DNA of 64,000 nucleotides from Polaromonas sp. OV174 (GTDB taxonomy: Bacteria > Pseudomonadota > Gammaproteobacteria > Burkholderiales > Burkholderiaceae_C). The stretch lies in the NCBI RefSeq assembly GCF_900112285.1, contig NZ_FOKZ01000002.1, forward strand, positions 124,001 through 188,000, read 5' to 3'. The position numbers were made by a program, and so were the translations under genes. The notes under the pieces are model-generated. The model had not been told where the DNA came from and searched no databases. It saw nothing but the letters and a program-made list of their open reading frames with translations. This document shows, one piece after another, positions 57,451 to 64,000 of the stretch (positions are counted from its first letter, which is position 1; each line of letters begins with the position of its first letter).

Positions 57451-57592
57451 GGCATTCCTTGGTGTTCTGGCATCCGTCGGACTGCCCTTGTGGGCTGGCG
57501 CCTGCCGTTCGCTCTTTACCAGTTGACCGCTACAGCTTGCGGCGGATGAACCCGCACTAGGCGGCCGGCACTGGCTGCCGGATGATGTTGGG

Positions 57593-57811
57593 TTACTGGC
57601 TGGAAGCGTCGCCGTCTTCTTCGACGTAAGGGCGAACCAGTGGCAGGGACGGCGCGGACACGAAGCCGCCCAATTCCTTGACGCTGATCGCACCCTCGCC
57701 ATGAACGAGGAACGAGTGATGCGCGCCGGGCTGCATCCGGGTCTTGCCAGTCTGCGTCTCAACGAGGACTTGCTTGTTGCCGGTCACGGCGATGTGGACT
57801 GTGGTGGTCAT
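57593..57811 (-). CDS. Hypothetical phage protein (72 aa)
   Basis: Reads MTTTVHIAVTGNKQVLVETQ, RMQPGAHHSFLVHGEGAISV, VKELGGF. Looks like a small beta-rich domain. CCAAGGAAGACC precedes the ATG. It is the first protein gene after the tRNA-like gene in transcription order. Confidence 0.65.
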   Translation of the reverse strand: MTTTVHIAVTGNKQVLVETQTGKTRMQPGAHHSFLVHGEGAISVKELGGFVSAPSLPLVRPYVEEDGDASSQ

Positions 57812-57905
57812 GGTCTTCCTTGGTGGTTGGCGAGGTGATGGGTGCCCGGACGCAGGACGATCCCGGTCAATCAAGGATGTGTCGGGCGAGCCTGGCCGGG
57901 CAAAC

Positions 57906-57989
57906 TGGCGGAAGATGAAGGAATCGAACCATCACCCTTGCGGATGCCACTGGGTTCAAGCCAGCTTTGCGCCCTGCGCGGCATCTTCC
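57906..57989 (-). tRNA. tRNA-like gene, possibly tRNA-Ser(UGA)
   Basis: On the minus strand the acceptor stem GGAAGAT/ATCTTCC pairs perfectly (7 bp) and an encoded G-CCA end follows. The anticodon arm GCTGG-CTTGAAC-CCAGT gives anticodon TGA. A long variable region and a T loop (GATGG-TTCGATT-CCTTC, one mismatch) are present. The D arm is degenerate and base 8 is G instead of T. Total length 84 nt. The last features make it a tRNA with low normality. It may be phage tRNA decay or a tRNA-like element. Confidence 0.6.
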
Positions 57990-57995
57990 GGAAAC

Positions 57996-58028
57996 GAAAA
58001 AGCCCGCAGGGCGAGCCGTGCGGGCTTT
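57996..58028 (-). terminator. Intrinsic terminator after the HTH protein gene
   Basis: Minus strand AGCCCGCA-N10-TGCGGGCT followed by TTTTCG. It separates early genes from the tRNA-like gene and the late genes. Confidence 0.75.
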
Positions 58029-58128
58029 GGGAATTAACTCATCTAAGAGACAAGTTTTCCAAGAATGGCACATTTATACCACATACAACGGAGCACGCAA
58101 GCTTTTTGTAAGGTTCGTGTGTTTTAGG

Positions 58129-58713
58129 CTACGCCGCCACCTCTTGCGAAATCAGTCCGCCATTCTGAAAGCGCTGGGTAAGCGCATCAAGTGCGCGAGA
58201 GTGCAGGGCCTTGGCGTGCCTGCGCATGGTGGCACAGGCCTCGCGCACTGCGGATACCGACACACCGAAGTGTGCGGCAATGTCGCCTTGGCTCATACCA
58301 TCCCGCTGGCGAGTTGTGGCGAAGACGTGCCATGAGCAGTACAGCGCAAAGTCATTGTGACCAGTTGACAGCATGGGCGCCACATATGACGCCAGCCCTC
58401 GCACCCCTTCCGCCTTGATAACCTGATGGCCATAAATTGCCTTGCATGCGTGGCGCTCGGCGTGGTGCGGCAGGTGATTAACCATGGCGATTACCTGGGC
58501 ACATTGGGCGCGCACCTCCATGGGCGACAGGCCGGCGAAGTTGACCCGGCTGTCACGCGGCTCCGGCAGCCCGTCCCAGACATGGTTTTCCTTCACCAGC
58601 TGATCAATCACGATAGCCGTGGGGCTGCGTGATCCGGCTGGCATGGAGTGAATCAGGAACGATACATGCAGCGCATGGCTGGCGTCTTGAAATACCGGGT
58701 CATTGTTCTGCAT
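58129..58713 (-). CDS. HTH protein, candidate late-gene regulator
   Basis: The 194-residue protein has a C-terminal helix-turn-helix (GMSQGDIAAHFGVSVSAVRE) followed by a basic helix. The N-terminal part shows GHQVIKAEGVRGLASYVAPM and conserved His/Cys (MVNHLPHHAERHACKAI). Located at the end of the early region, just before a terminator and the late genes, the place held by antitermination Q or late regulators in lambdoid phages. The function is inferred only from position and HTH. AGGAG precedes the ATG. Confidence 0.65.
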   Translation of the reverse strand: MQNNDPVFQDASHALHVSFLIHSMPAGSRSPTAIVIDQLVKENHVWDGLPEPRDSRVNFAGLSPMEVRAQCAQVIAMVNHLPHHAERHACKAIYGHQVIKAEGVRGLASYVAPMLSTGHNDFALYCSWHVFATTRQRDGMSQGDIAAHFGVSVSAVREACATMRRHAKALHSRALDALTQRFQNGGLISQEVAA

Positions 58714-58728
58714 TCATGCTCCTTTTCA

Positions 58729-58923
58729 TTAAATCTTCTCTACCGTGAGGCTCACACGGCTGGTGAGCGTGTCCGGTGTGGCTTGGTCTATTCGCTGGGA
58801 CTGGATGGTCTCCACACTGCAGCCAACGACAGCAAGCCCGGTCGCGATCCTGAATAGGTCCATGATGGCCAGAATCTCCCGCTCGGCCGCTTCGCGTGCG
58901 GCGCGAATTTCTTCGATGGTCAT
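58729..58923 (-). CDS. Hypothetical phage protein (64 aa)
   Basis: Starts MTIEEIRAAREAAEREILAI and ends SLTVEKI. I recall similar short phage proteins with the MTIEEIRAAR start but no function. Its ATG overlaps the stop of the zinc-ribbon gene (ATGA). Confidence 0.75.
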   Translation of the reverse strand: MTIEEIRAAREAAEREILAIMDLFRIATGLAVVGCSVETIQSQRIDQATPDTLTSRVSLTVEKI

Positions 58924-59066
58924 TTGTCACCCCTTTGGGCTTTCGGCTTCTCGCTCGTGCTGAATCGGTGCAGGTTGGCGCACTCGTAGCGCCTGGCCGT
59001 GCTGCCGTCCTTGCGCTGACGGGTTTCAATAACGCGCGCGTGGGCCTTGCAGTCGGGGCAGGTCAT
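58920..59066 (-). CDS. 48-aa zinc-ribbon protein
   Basis: Reads MTCPDCKAHARVIETRQRKD, then RRYECANLHRFST and a basic tail. One CPDC knuckle plus a single later Cys and a His could form a small zinc site, like the zinc-ribbon part of NrdR or Ogr-type phage activators. ATGA overlaps on both sides show it is translated. Its size makes it easy to miss. Confidence 0.7.
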   Translation of the reverse strand: MTCPDCKAHARVIETRQRKDGSTARRYECANLHRFSTSEKPKAQRGDK

Positions 59067-59263
59067 ACCGCCCCCTTGCAAAGCTCAATTGCCTGCGCTT
59101 CGGTGAAGCCAGCCGCCACATAAGCGCGAAAGTCGGCGAATTTATTGAATGCCATGTACTTTTTCCGCTCGGTGCTGATAGGCGTCTGGAGCTCGTCAAA
59201 AGCCACACGGAGCAACTGCGCCATCTTGACTTCTAGCTGCTCTTGTTTGCTTGGTGTTGTCAT
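59063..59263 (-). CDS. Hypothetical phage protein (66 aa)
   Basis: Reads MTTPSKQEQLEVKMAQLLRV, FDELQTPISTERKKYMAFNK, AAGFTEAQAIELCKGAV. Helical. The ATG at 59263 has AGGAG 8 nt upstream. It overlaps the zinc-ribbon gene by ATGA. Confidence 0.7.
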   Translation of the reverse strand: MTTPSKQEQLEVKMAQLLRVAFDELQTPISTERKKYMAFNKFADFRAYVAAGFTEAQAIELCKGAV

Positions 59264-59265
59264 GC

Positions 59266-59697
59266 TCAATTGCTCCTAAATTTATAGCTACTCGCACCCA
59301 TGATTTCAAGCTTGCGGCGCGTATCCTCCACCCATGCGGGCTCAAGCGCCCGGCGCACGGCCTTGCTGAAAAGCGCGCCCTGGTCGATCTGCGAATGACA
59401 GCCGCGCACACCCGGTCGGTCGCAGCACGCCGGGAACAGTTGGCTGTCGCAGGCCTTGAGTGCCATGCCCTTGCCGGTATTGCTGTGCGCCGCCTGGCTG
59501 TATCCAGCAATGCCACAGATCACGCACGGCAGGCCGGCCACGGCGCGGCGGTAGGCCTCGCTGCGCATGATTTCCGCCTTGGGCGTTGCACTGGCCTTGT
59601 CGCTGATGACTGTTGGCGCGACACGGCGCACCGGGCGCGGCGCTGGCAGCGGTCGGCGCTCGACTGCCTGGCGTTTGAATCCGGTGCGGCGCAGCAT
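59266..59697 (-). CDS. DUF968/HNH-like putative nuclease
   Basis: The 143-residue protein has a basic N-terminal tail (FKRQAVERRPLPAPRPVRRV) and a Cys/His-rich core: LPCVICGIAGYSQAAHSNTG, FPACCDRPGVRGCHSQID. This is the pattern of phage HNH-related zinc proteins (DUF968-like) associated with recombination functions. Catalysis is not proven. It lies next to the SPFH gene in the early region. Confidence 0.72.
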   Translation of the reverse strand: MLRRTGFKRQAVERRPLPAPRPVRRVAPTVISDKASATPKAEIMRSEAYRRAVAGLPCVICGIAGYSQAAHSNTGKGMALKACDSQLFPACCDRPGVRGCHSQIDQGALFSKAVRRALEPAWVEDTRRKLEIMGASSYKFRSN

Positions 59698-59700
59698 GGC

Positions 59701-60564
59701 TTACTTCACATTCACGAAAGGAACGGCGCCGCCCGCCATCGTGGCCGGCAACTTACCGTCCCATTTAGCGATGGCCTGCAACTGCACATAGCCCTGGCCG
59801 CCGGACTTCTCGACTGCAGCGGACTGGATGGCAATGGCCTTGGCCTCACCCTCGGCCTGGGCAATGCGCTGCTCGGCCTCAAACTTGGTGCGCTTCAGGT
59901 TGTTCTCGGCGGTCGCGGCCTTCTGGTTGGCCGTCACCTTTTCCTCGATGGCTTGATTGAAAGACTTGCTGAAGCCAAAATTCACCAGATTCACGTTCTG
60001 GACAATCAGGTGGTACTGGCGCACGCGCTGCTGGAGATTGTGGGCAATGGCTGCACTTACCTCCTGGCGCTTGGTCACAAGCTCCTCGGCGGTGTACTGG
60101 GCAACGATGGCCTTGAAGGTCTCATAGGTGGCCGGCTGCAGCAGCAATTCGGCATAGGTCAGCGTCGGATTGCTCACATACAGTTCGCGCGCCTTGGCCG
60201 GGTCAACCACGAAGTTGACAACCAAGTCGGCATGCACGCTCTGCAAATCCTTCGAGCCCGCGTCGCTCTTGGCTGCGTCCACGCGCTGCTGTCCAAGGTA
60301 AATATCGCGGGTGCGACTCCATGGCGCAATGAAGTGCGCGCCCTCGCCCAGCAGCTCCTGAGAAACCTTGCCGAACGTCGTCACGACCGCCACATTTGAC
60401 GCTGGGACCGTGGTGAACATGCTCGCAGCAAAGCACAAGACGCTCAACACCACCGCCGCTCCTGAGCCAATGCGCGGATAGCGCCGGTCCACTGGCTTGA
60501 AGATGAACGATGCCCCAAATGCCAGTGCGGCAATCACCAAAAACAGAATTGACAAGATGAACAT
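59701..60564 (-). CDS. Phage-encoded prohibitin/SPFH family membrane protein
   Basis: The 287-residue protein has an N-terminal membrane region (FILSILFLVIAALAFGASFI, GSGAAVVLSVLCFAASMFTT), then an SPFH domain (VAVVTTFGKVSQELLGEGAH, RQEVSAAIAHNLQQRVRQYH). The flotillin-like helical tail is EKVTANQKAATAENNLKRTK, AEQRIAQAEGEAKAIAIQSA. It is typical of prohibitins. E. coli HflKC modulate FtsH and the lambda lysis/lysogeny choice. A phage copy could do the same, which is inference. AAGGAAACCT precedes the ATG. Confidence 0.88.
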   Translation of the reverse strand: MFILSILFLVIAALAFGASFIFKPVDRRYPRIGSGAAVVLSVLCFAASMFTTVPASNVAVVTTFGKVSQELLGEGAHFIAPWSRTRDIYLGQQRVDAAKSDAGSKDLQSVHADLVVNFVVDPAKARELYVSNPTLTYAELLLQPATYETFKAIVAQYTAEELVTKRQEVSAAIAHNLQQRVRQYHLIVQNVNLVNFGFSKSFNQAIEEKVTANQKAATAENNLKRTKFEAEQRIAQAEGEAKAIAIQSAAVEKSGGQGYVQLQAIAKWDGKLPATMAGGAVPFVNVK

Positions 60565-60614
60565 AGGTTTCCTTTTTTGTTGTGCGCCCAAGTAAGTGCG
60601 GGCGCGGTCACTGG

Positions 60615-61136
60615 TTACTCGTTAAACCCCGCCAGGATGGTTTCCACCATATCGATGCGTTGCAGCGGGTTCAGGTGCCTCCATAGCGTGCGGCCGGCGT
60701 GCTCGGTGCGCAGGAACTTCACCATTTCGGTGTGCACCTGCTCCATGTCGCCCTGCTCGAGCTTGGAATAGCTCAGGCTGCGCGGCACCGGGATGACGCC
60801 GCCCTTTGGGCCTGGGTGCCAGTCAACGTAGCCGCTGCCGACCTTGAGCCAGGTGCGGAAGGATTCGAATTCCTCGAACTTCTCCTGCGACTCGAAGACG
60901 GCCTGCTCCAGTGCCATGTGCTTACGGTGGTACCAGCCGATGCGCTCCTTGTGGGTTCGGATCTCAACCATTTCACCGGGCTCAAGGCGCATCAGGCCGT
61001 TGACGAAACGGCGCCACTGGCTTTTTCCCTTTTCACCCAGGCCGTCCACCATGCCGAACAACACGCGGCGCGCGGCGGCGCGGTCGGCCTCTGGGATGGC
61101 TGTTGGGTGCATCTTCACCAAGGTGATCTCGCTCAT
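60615..61136 (-). CDS. DUF1367 family phage protein
   Basis: The 173-residue protein (SEITLVKMHPTAIPEADRAA, LEPGEMVEIRTHKERIGWYH, KFEEFESFRTWLKVGSGYVD, YSKLEQGDMEQVHTEMVKFL) matches DUF1367, found in early regions of lambdoid prophages. Function unknown. It overlaps the upstream gene by ATGA. Confidence 0.88.
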   Translation of the reverse strand: MSEITLVKMHPTAIPEADRAAARRVLFGMVDGLGEKGKSQWRRFVNGLMRLEPGEMVEIRTHKERIGWYHRKHMALEQAVFESQEKFEEFESFRTWLKVGSGYVDWHPGPKGGVIPVPRSLSYSKLEQGDMEQVHTEMVKFLRTEHAGRTLWRHLNPLQRIDMVETILAGFNE

Positions 61137-61324
61137 GACCTCACCTCCCCGCCGAAATACCGCATGGGCTGCAGCTTCAGCTGTTCAGCATTGACGTGGA
61201 ACGGCCGGCCCAGCGGCCAGGGCTGTGTGAGGTCGATGCGCGCCACGCGCGGACGCGGTCCGGATGACAGTGCCAGCACGTCCACGATGCCCAGCTGGTA
61301 GCGATGACCTTGATGGGCGGTCAT
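61133..61324 (-). CDS. Hypothetical phage protein (63 aa)
   Basis: Reads MTAHQGHRYQLGIVDVLALS, GRPFHVNAEQLKLQPMRYF. A beta-rich small protein. Start and stop overlap RusA and DUF1367 genes by ATGA, which supports translation. Confidence 0.72.
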   Translation of the reverse strand: MTAHQGHRYQLGIVDVLALSSGPRPRVARIDLTQPWPLGRPFHVNAEQLKLQPMRYFGGEVRS

Positions 61325-61668
61325 ATCTGCAACTCCCACACCACGACCTTGAGCATTCCGCCAATCGGCCCGCGCTGGATCGTCAGACTGTCGATCTGGC
61401 TGTCATCCACCCACACGCCGGCATGAGTCAAGCTGTCCAGGGTGCTTTTGAGAAGGTTGTCCAGGTCACGGCGGCGTTTGTCTGGGACGTGAGCAGCAAT
61501 GGACACGGCAAGCCGGCCAGCAAGCAGCTTGGCCCCGCGCTGGATCAGTACCTGGTCGGCAACCGCGGCGCGGTAGGCCCGGCCAGCAGCGCTGATCAGG
61601 GTCTTGCCTGCGATATTGCGGTAATAGGTGTTAACCGTAGGTGGCCATGGAAGGGTGAGCTTGATCAT
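61321..61668 (-). CDS. rusA: RusA-family Holliday junction resolvase
   Basis: The 115-residue protein has the RusA core: PWPPTVNTYYRNIAGKTLIS, PDKRRRDLDNLLKSTLDSLT and AGVWVDDSQIDSLTIQRGPI. The catalytic aspartates lie in RRDLDN and VWVDDSQID, with the conserved Lys of the LLK helix. Resolves four-way junctions before packaging. ATG at 61668 begins at the canonical MIKLTLPWPP. Confidence 0.94.
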   Translation of the reverse strand: MIKLTLPWPPTVNTYYRNIAGKTLISAAGRAYRAAVADQVLIQRGAKLLAGRLAVSIAAHVPDKRRRDLDNLLKSTLDSLTHAGVWVDDSQIDSLTIQRGPIGGMLKVVVWELQI

Positions 61669-61672
61669 GCGG

Positions 61673-61867
61673 TCAGCCCTCCCGCTTTTTGAACCACGCC
61701 ACCCTTGCAGCAGTGACGGCCTCGGGCGCTGGCTGGTGCTTGTTGCAAGTGCTTCTCGCTGGCAGGTAGGTCCAGCGCGGGCCATGCGCGCACGCTGCCA
61801 TGCTGTGCTTTGCCATGGCTCCAGCCTCCTTTAGGCGCCATTGGGCGCAGGTGATGCATGTGGTCAT
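61673..61867 (-). CDS. Small Cys-rich phage protein (64 aa)
   Basis: Reads MTTCITCAQWRLKEAGAMAK, CAHGPRWTYLPARSTCNKHQ, AEAVTAARVAWFKKREG. Cysteines in CITC, AACAHG and STCNKH suggest a zinc-binding fold. Related proteins occur upstream of rusA in betaproteobacterial prophages, in my recollection. Overlaps the next gene by ATGA. Confidence 0.78.
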   Translation of the reverse strand: MTTCITCAQWRLKEAGAMAKHSMAACAHGPRWTYLPARSTCNKHQPAPEAVTAARVAWFKKREG

Positions 61868-62055
61868 TCAAAAGTGGCTCCCAGGCTCAGCTCACGCAAA
61901 CTGAATTCGTGACGAGACTTGGCCTCTGGAATTGGAAATGGGTCACCAGGAGTGCTTAGAACTTGGCGTGCCCACGCAAACGCGCGGGCAGCGTGCCGGC
62001 GGCGGTCGTTCAGGATTCGCAATGCCCTGAGTTGCAGTTGATCGGTGGTGCTCAT
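61864..62055 (-). CDS. Hypothetical phage protein (63 aa)
   Basis: Reads MSTTDQLQLRALRILNDRRR, ARQVLSTPGDPFPIPEAKSR, FSLRELSLGATFE. Overlaps neighbours by ATGA at both ends. No domain. Confidence 0.72.
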   Translation of the reverse strand: MSTTDQLQLRALRILNDRRRHAARAFAWARQVLSTPGDPFPIPEAKSRHEFSLRELSLGATFE

Positions 62056-62693
62056 GCGGACATCCCCAGAAGCTGGTGCACATCGACCTTGCCGGCAAAG
62101 GTGATGGTTGTCTTTGCGGCTTTACTCCCCTGCTCGTACACCAGGCGCGCGGCAGTTTGATCGCCAACCAAGGCCGGGCTCGGCACAGGCAAGCCCTTTC
62201 TCACATAATCCTGATCCGGTGAGCGGTCCCCGACAAGGCGGCGCTGATAGTCAAAGGTGCCGCGGCCCGTGTAAGCCTTGTGCGACTGGCAAAACCGGTG
62301 CTGCAGATAGGACAGCTCGTCGGTTTCACCGCGGCAAACCTTCACCCAGCCGCCCAGGTCTTCAATCGCGGCATGGATGGCCGGGTCATCAAACACCACA
62401 TCGCTGTAGGCGCCGACTGCACTCATGGCGCCCAGCACCTTGCCCCAGGCCAGCGCCGCGCGGTCAGTGGTGGTGCCTGCCAGCACGCGAACCACGTCGG
62501 CCACCTTGGGCGCGAACACGCCGCGCTCGGCGTCTGTGACGTGGGCGGTCATAGCCTTGGACACTTCCTCCAGCGTGAACGGCTGGCAGGCCTGGGACCA
62601 GACCTGCAGCACAAACTCGCTCACCGGCTGGCGGTAGTAGGCGTGCACATCGGTGACGAGCTTGATCAATCCAGTTTGCTCAGACGGTTGCAC
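62052..62693 (-). CDS. DUF6475-type phage protein, likely replication-associated
   Basis: The 213-residue protein (LIKLVTDVHAYYRQPVSEFV, FTLEEVSKAMTAHVTDAERG, KVADVVRVLAGTTTDRAALA) is typical of the gene following the replication protein. The C-terminal part has DPAIHAAIEDLGGWVKVCRG and FCQSHKAYTGRG. I favour a GTG start at 62693, because AAGGAG lies 6 nt upstream, over the TTG at 62708. It overlaps the replication gene by 14 bp. Confidence 0.72.
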   Translation of the reverse strand: MQPSEQTGLIKLVTDVHAYYRQPVSEFVLQVWSQACQPFTLEEVSKAMTAHVTDAERGVFAPKVADVVRVLAGTTTDRAALAWGKVLGAMSAVGAYSDVVFDDPAIHAAIEDLGGWVKVCRGETDELSYLQHRFCQSHKAYTGRGTFDYQRRLVGDRSPDQDYVRKGLPVPSPALVGDQTAARLVYEQGSKAAKTTITFAGKVDVHQLLGMSA

Positions 62694-63438
62694 TTGCTGC
62701 TCCTTCAAGATTTTTCAGAAACCGCTCTGCGACGGCGTTGTTCGAGGCTTCAAGGGCCTCTTGGGCGTTTGGCTTGCCTTTGACGCCACCAGGCGGAAGT
62801 GCAGCAGCCAGCCATTCGAGCGGCTGCAACGGCTTGGCCTTGGCGCATTCGCGCAGCTTGTCGATCAAGACTTCGTCGCCATGGCCCTTGCGCAGCCCAC
62901 CGAGAAACGAGCGAGCGACTTTTTCCGCTGTACCGGCGCTGACCAGCATCGAGAGCCCGTATCCAAAAATGATTTCACCGGGATCGGTGATCAGCGGCGG
63001 CTTGCCGCCAGTACCGTTAGGTACTGAACCTTCTTCTCTTCTCTTCTCTTCTCTAGACCGCTTTTTGTCCGCATCGGATGCGGACACATCCGGCTCTTTT
63101 CTGGCTTCACGTTTGCGCTGCGTTTCTGTGGCGCGGCGCTTGGCAGACTGACCGTTATGCTCATCAAACCTAGGCGTAGAGAGGCTTTCGCCGTCGTCTT
63201 CCAGCCAACCCACCTTGACCATGGCGGCCGAAAACCCAACCCATCCAAGGTAGTCATCGAGAACTTCCGACGTGTATCCGTCAAGCGTCCCGTCTGAAGA
63301 GTGCGCATCAAACAGACACCAGACCGCATGCAGTCCGCCAATCACGCGCAGCTTGTCCGCTTTCAATGCGGACACAATGCGGACAACTTTCGGGTGAGTC
63401 AGGAGGTCGGCGCGCATCTTTATCCAGTCACCGGCCAT
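62680..63438 (-). CDS. Phage replication protein (helix-turn-helix type, DnaA/DnaT-like role)
   Basis: The 252-residue protein has a winged-helix N-terminus (MAGDWIKMRADLLTHPKVVR, LGWVGFSAAMVKVGWLEDDG, TPRFDEHNGQSAKRRATETQ), a charged linker (KKRSREEKRREEGS), and a helical C-terminal domain. Similar proteins are putative origin-binding replication initiators (lambda O-like role). The start overlaps the KilAC stop (TAATG). No helicase gene is in the window downstream. Confidence 0.75.
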   Translation of the reverse strand: MAGDWIKMRADLLTHPKVVRIVSALKADKLRVIGGLHAVWCLFDAHSSDGTLDGYTSEVLDDYLGWVGFSAAMVKVGWLEDDGESLSTPRFDEHNGQSAKRRATETQRKREARKEPDVSASDADKKRSREEKRREEGSVPNGTGGKPPLITDPGEIIFGYGLSMLVSAGTAEKVARSFLGGLRKGHGDEVLIDKLRECAKAKPLQPLEWLAAALPPGGVKGKPNAQEALEASNNAVAERFLKNLEGAASATV

Positions 63439-63926
63439 TACGCAGCCTCTTTCATGCATTGCACAGCCCACAGCCCAACGATCCACTCAACACCCTTGGG
63501 TGTGAACATCGTGTGGGTGTAGGCGTGCTGGCTGTGTTCGCTGGTGCCGGTCTTCACATCAAAGCGGGCGGCATCAATGTGCGGCTGGTGGGCATGCCAC
63601 TCTCCGCCCAGGCGGTACATGATCTTTTTGTCCAACAGGAACTCGCGGAAACGCGCTTCGTTGGCTTTCAGCAGCTTGGCGACCTGCCGGAATCCCTTTA
63701 GGCCGGTGGAATCCACATACTGGTCAACAAAAGCAGCCTTGGGCGCGGCAATGGCCAGGGCCTCATTTGCCGCGGTGCGCAATTCGTACTCGGCAGCCCA
63801 GGCGCGGGCGGCGGCGGCAGGGTTGGAAAAGTCCGGCAGGGCCAGCACTGGTTTTGCCGACTGCTCAAGCGCAGTCATGCGGTCAAACACCTTGGCTTGC
63901 AGGTCATAGCTGTAGCTCATGGCCAT
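63438..63926 (-). CDS. KilAC domain antirepressor-type protein
   Basis: The 162-residue protein has an Ala-rich helical N-terminus (PAAAARAWAAEYELRTAANE) and a KilAC DNA-binding domain (residues ~65-155): FVDQYVDSTGLKGFRQVAKL, FREFLLDKKIMYRLGGEWHA, YTHTMFTPKGVEWIVGL. Such domains occur in antirepressors and phage regulators. Two ATG starts (63926, 63920) are close. It is the most upstream gene of the early operon visible here. The remaining 63927-64000 shows no complete gene. Confidence 0.88.
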   Translation of the reverse strand: MAMSYSYDLQAKVFDRMTALEQSAKPVLALPDFSNPAAAARAWAAEYELRTAANEALAIAAPKAAFVDQYVDSTGLKGFRQVAKLLKANEARFREFLLDKKIMYRLGGEWHAHQPHIDAARFDVKTGTSEHSQHAYTHTMFTPKGVEWIVGLWAVQCMKEAA

Positions 63927-64000
63927 CAGGCAGGCTTCGCGCTTGGGGAGGCGATAGCATGGGTAATCCCTGACGCCGCCGGCCGGCTGTGGCCTTTGCA

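Noticed and set aside
61665..61871. Alternative 68-codon frame overlapping the Cys-rich gene upstream of rusA
   Set aside because: The frame 61673-61867 has the Cys pattern and ATGA overlap. The alternative has neither.
1..64000. CRISPR array
   Set aside because: No series of short identical direct repeats with regular unique spacers was found. The repeats present are too few and irregularly spaced.

Overview
The window is a GC-rich stretch of a betaproteobacterial chromosome, most likely Comamonadaceae (Polaromonas/Rhodoferax/Acidovorax-like). The inference rests on gene content (phasin-like protein, TAXI-type solute-binding protein, DUF938 methyltransferase, TrxC, thyA-folA pair) and on a family of degenerate 40-60 bp intergenic repeats carrying an AATAGCTnCTnGCGC core that I associate with that family. 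No rRNA operon or CRISPR array is visible.

Region 1 (1-8425) starts with the 3' part of glnS and continues as an accessory locus. It holds a nuclease-fold-like orphan, two tandem RcnB-like periplasmic proteins, a TerB-like protein, a multi-pass membrane protein, an Mrr-type restriction enzyme and a full-length SRAP (YedK/HMCES-like) gene. Three remnants of the SRAP 3' end and five same-orientation copies of an 18-bp motif (GGGGTCAGATTCCAATTA) divide this locus into cassette-like segments.

Region 2 (8426-32283) is chromosomal backbone: a quinone-oxidoreductase-like protein, FUSC membrane protein, M23 peptidase, phasin, an SRPBCC-SRPBCC-ArsR operon with two palindromic operator candidates, MscS channel, methyltransferase, TAXI protein, a frameshifted amine oxidase, RluE-like pseudouridine synthase, an SPFH/zinc-ribbon pair, TrxC, a chimeric dead transposase, YihY, a GlcD-like oxidase with an in-frame repeat insertion, ThyA, FolA and a PRC-barrel protein.

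Region 3 (about 32.3 kb to the window end) is a structurally complete siphovirus-like prophage. A P4-type integrase is on the + strand at the left edge and nearly everything else is on the minus strand. Reading minus-strand from the right: KilAC protein, replication protein, small early genes, RusA, DUF1367, a phage prohibitin, HNH-like protein, an HTH candidate late regulator, a terminator and a tRNA-like gene, HNH nuclease, terminases, portal, HK97 protease and capsid, connectors, tail tube, G/GT-type tail chaperones joined by a GGGAAAC slippery site, a 1,659-residue tape measure, tail tip/fibre genes, a permuted papain-like hydrolase, then holin, lysozyme and Rz/Rz1. A P22 immI-like Arc/Mnt/antirepressor module with operators sits inside the tail cluster. 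The right prophage border lies beyond the window.

Most phage genes overlap by ATGA, GTGA, TGATG or TAATG junctions, which implies translational coupling. At least seven intrinsic terminator-like hairpins punctuate the late transcript, which suggests that either antitermination or internal promoters operate there.
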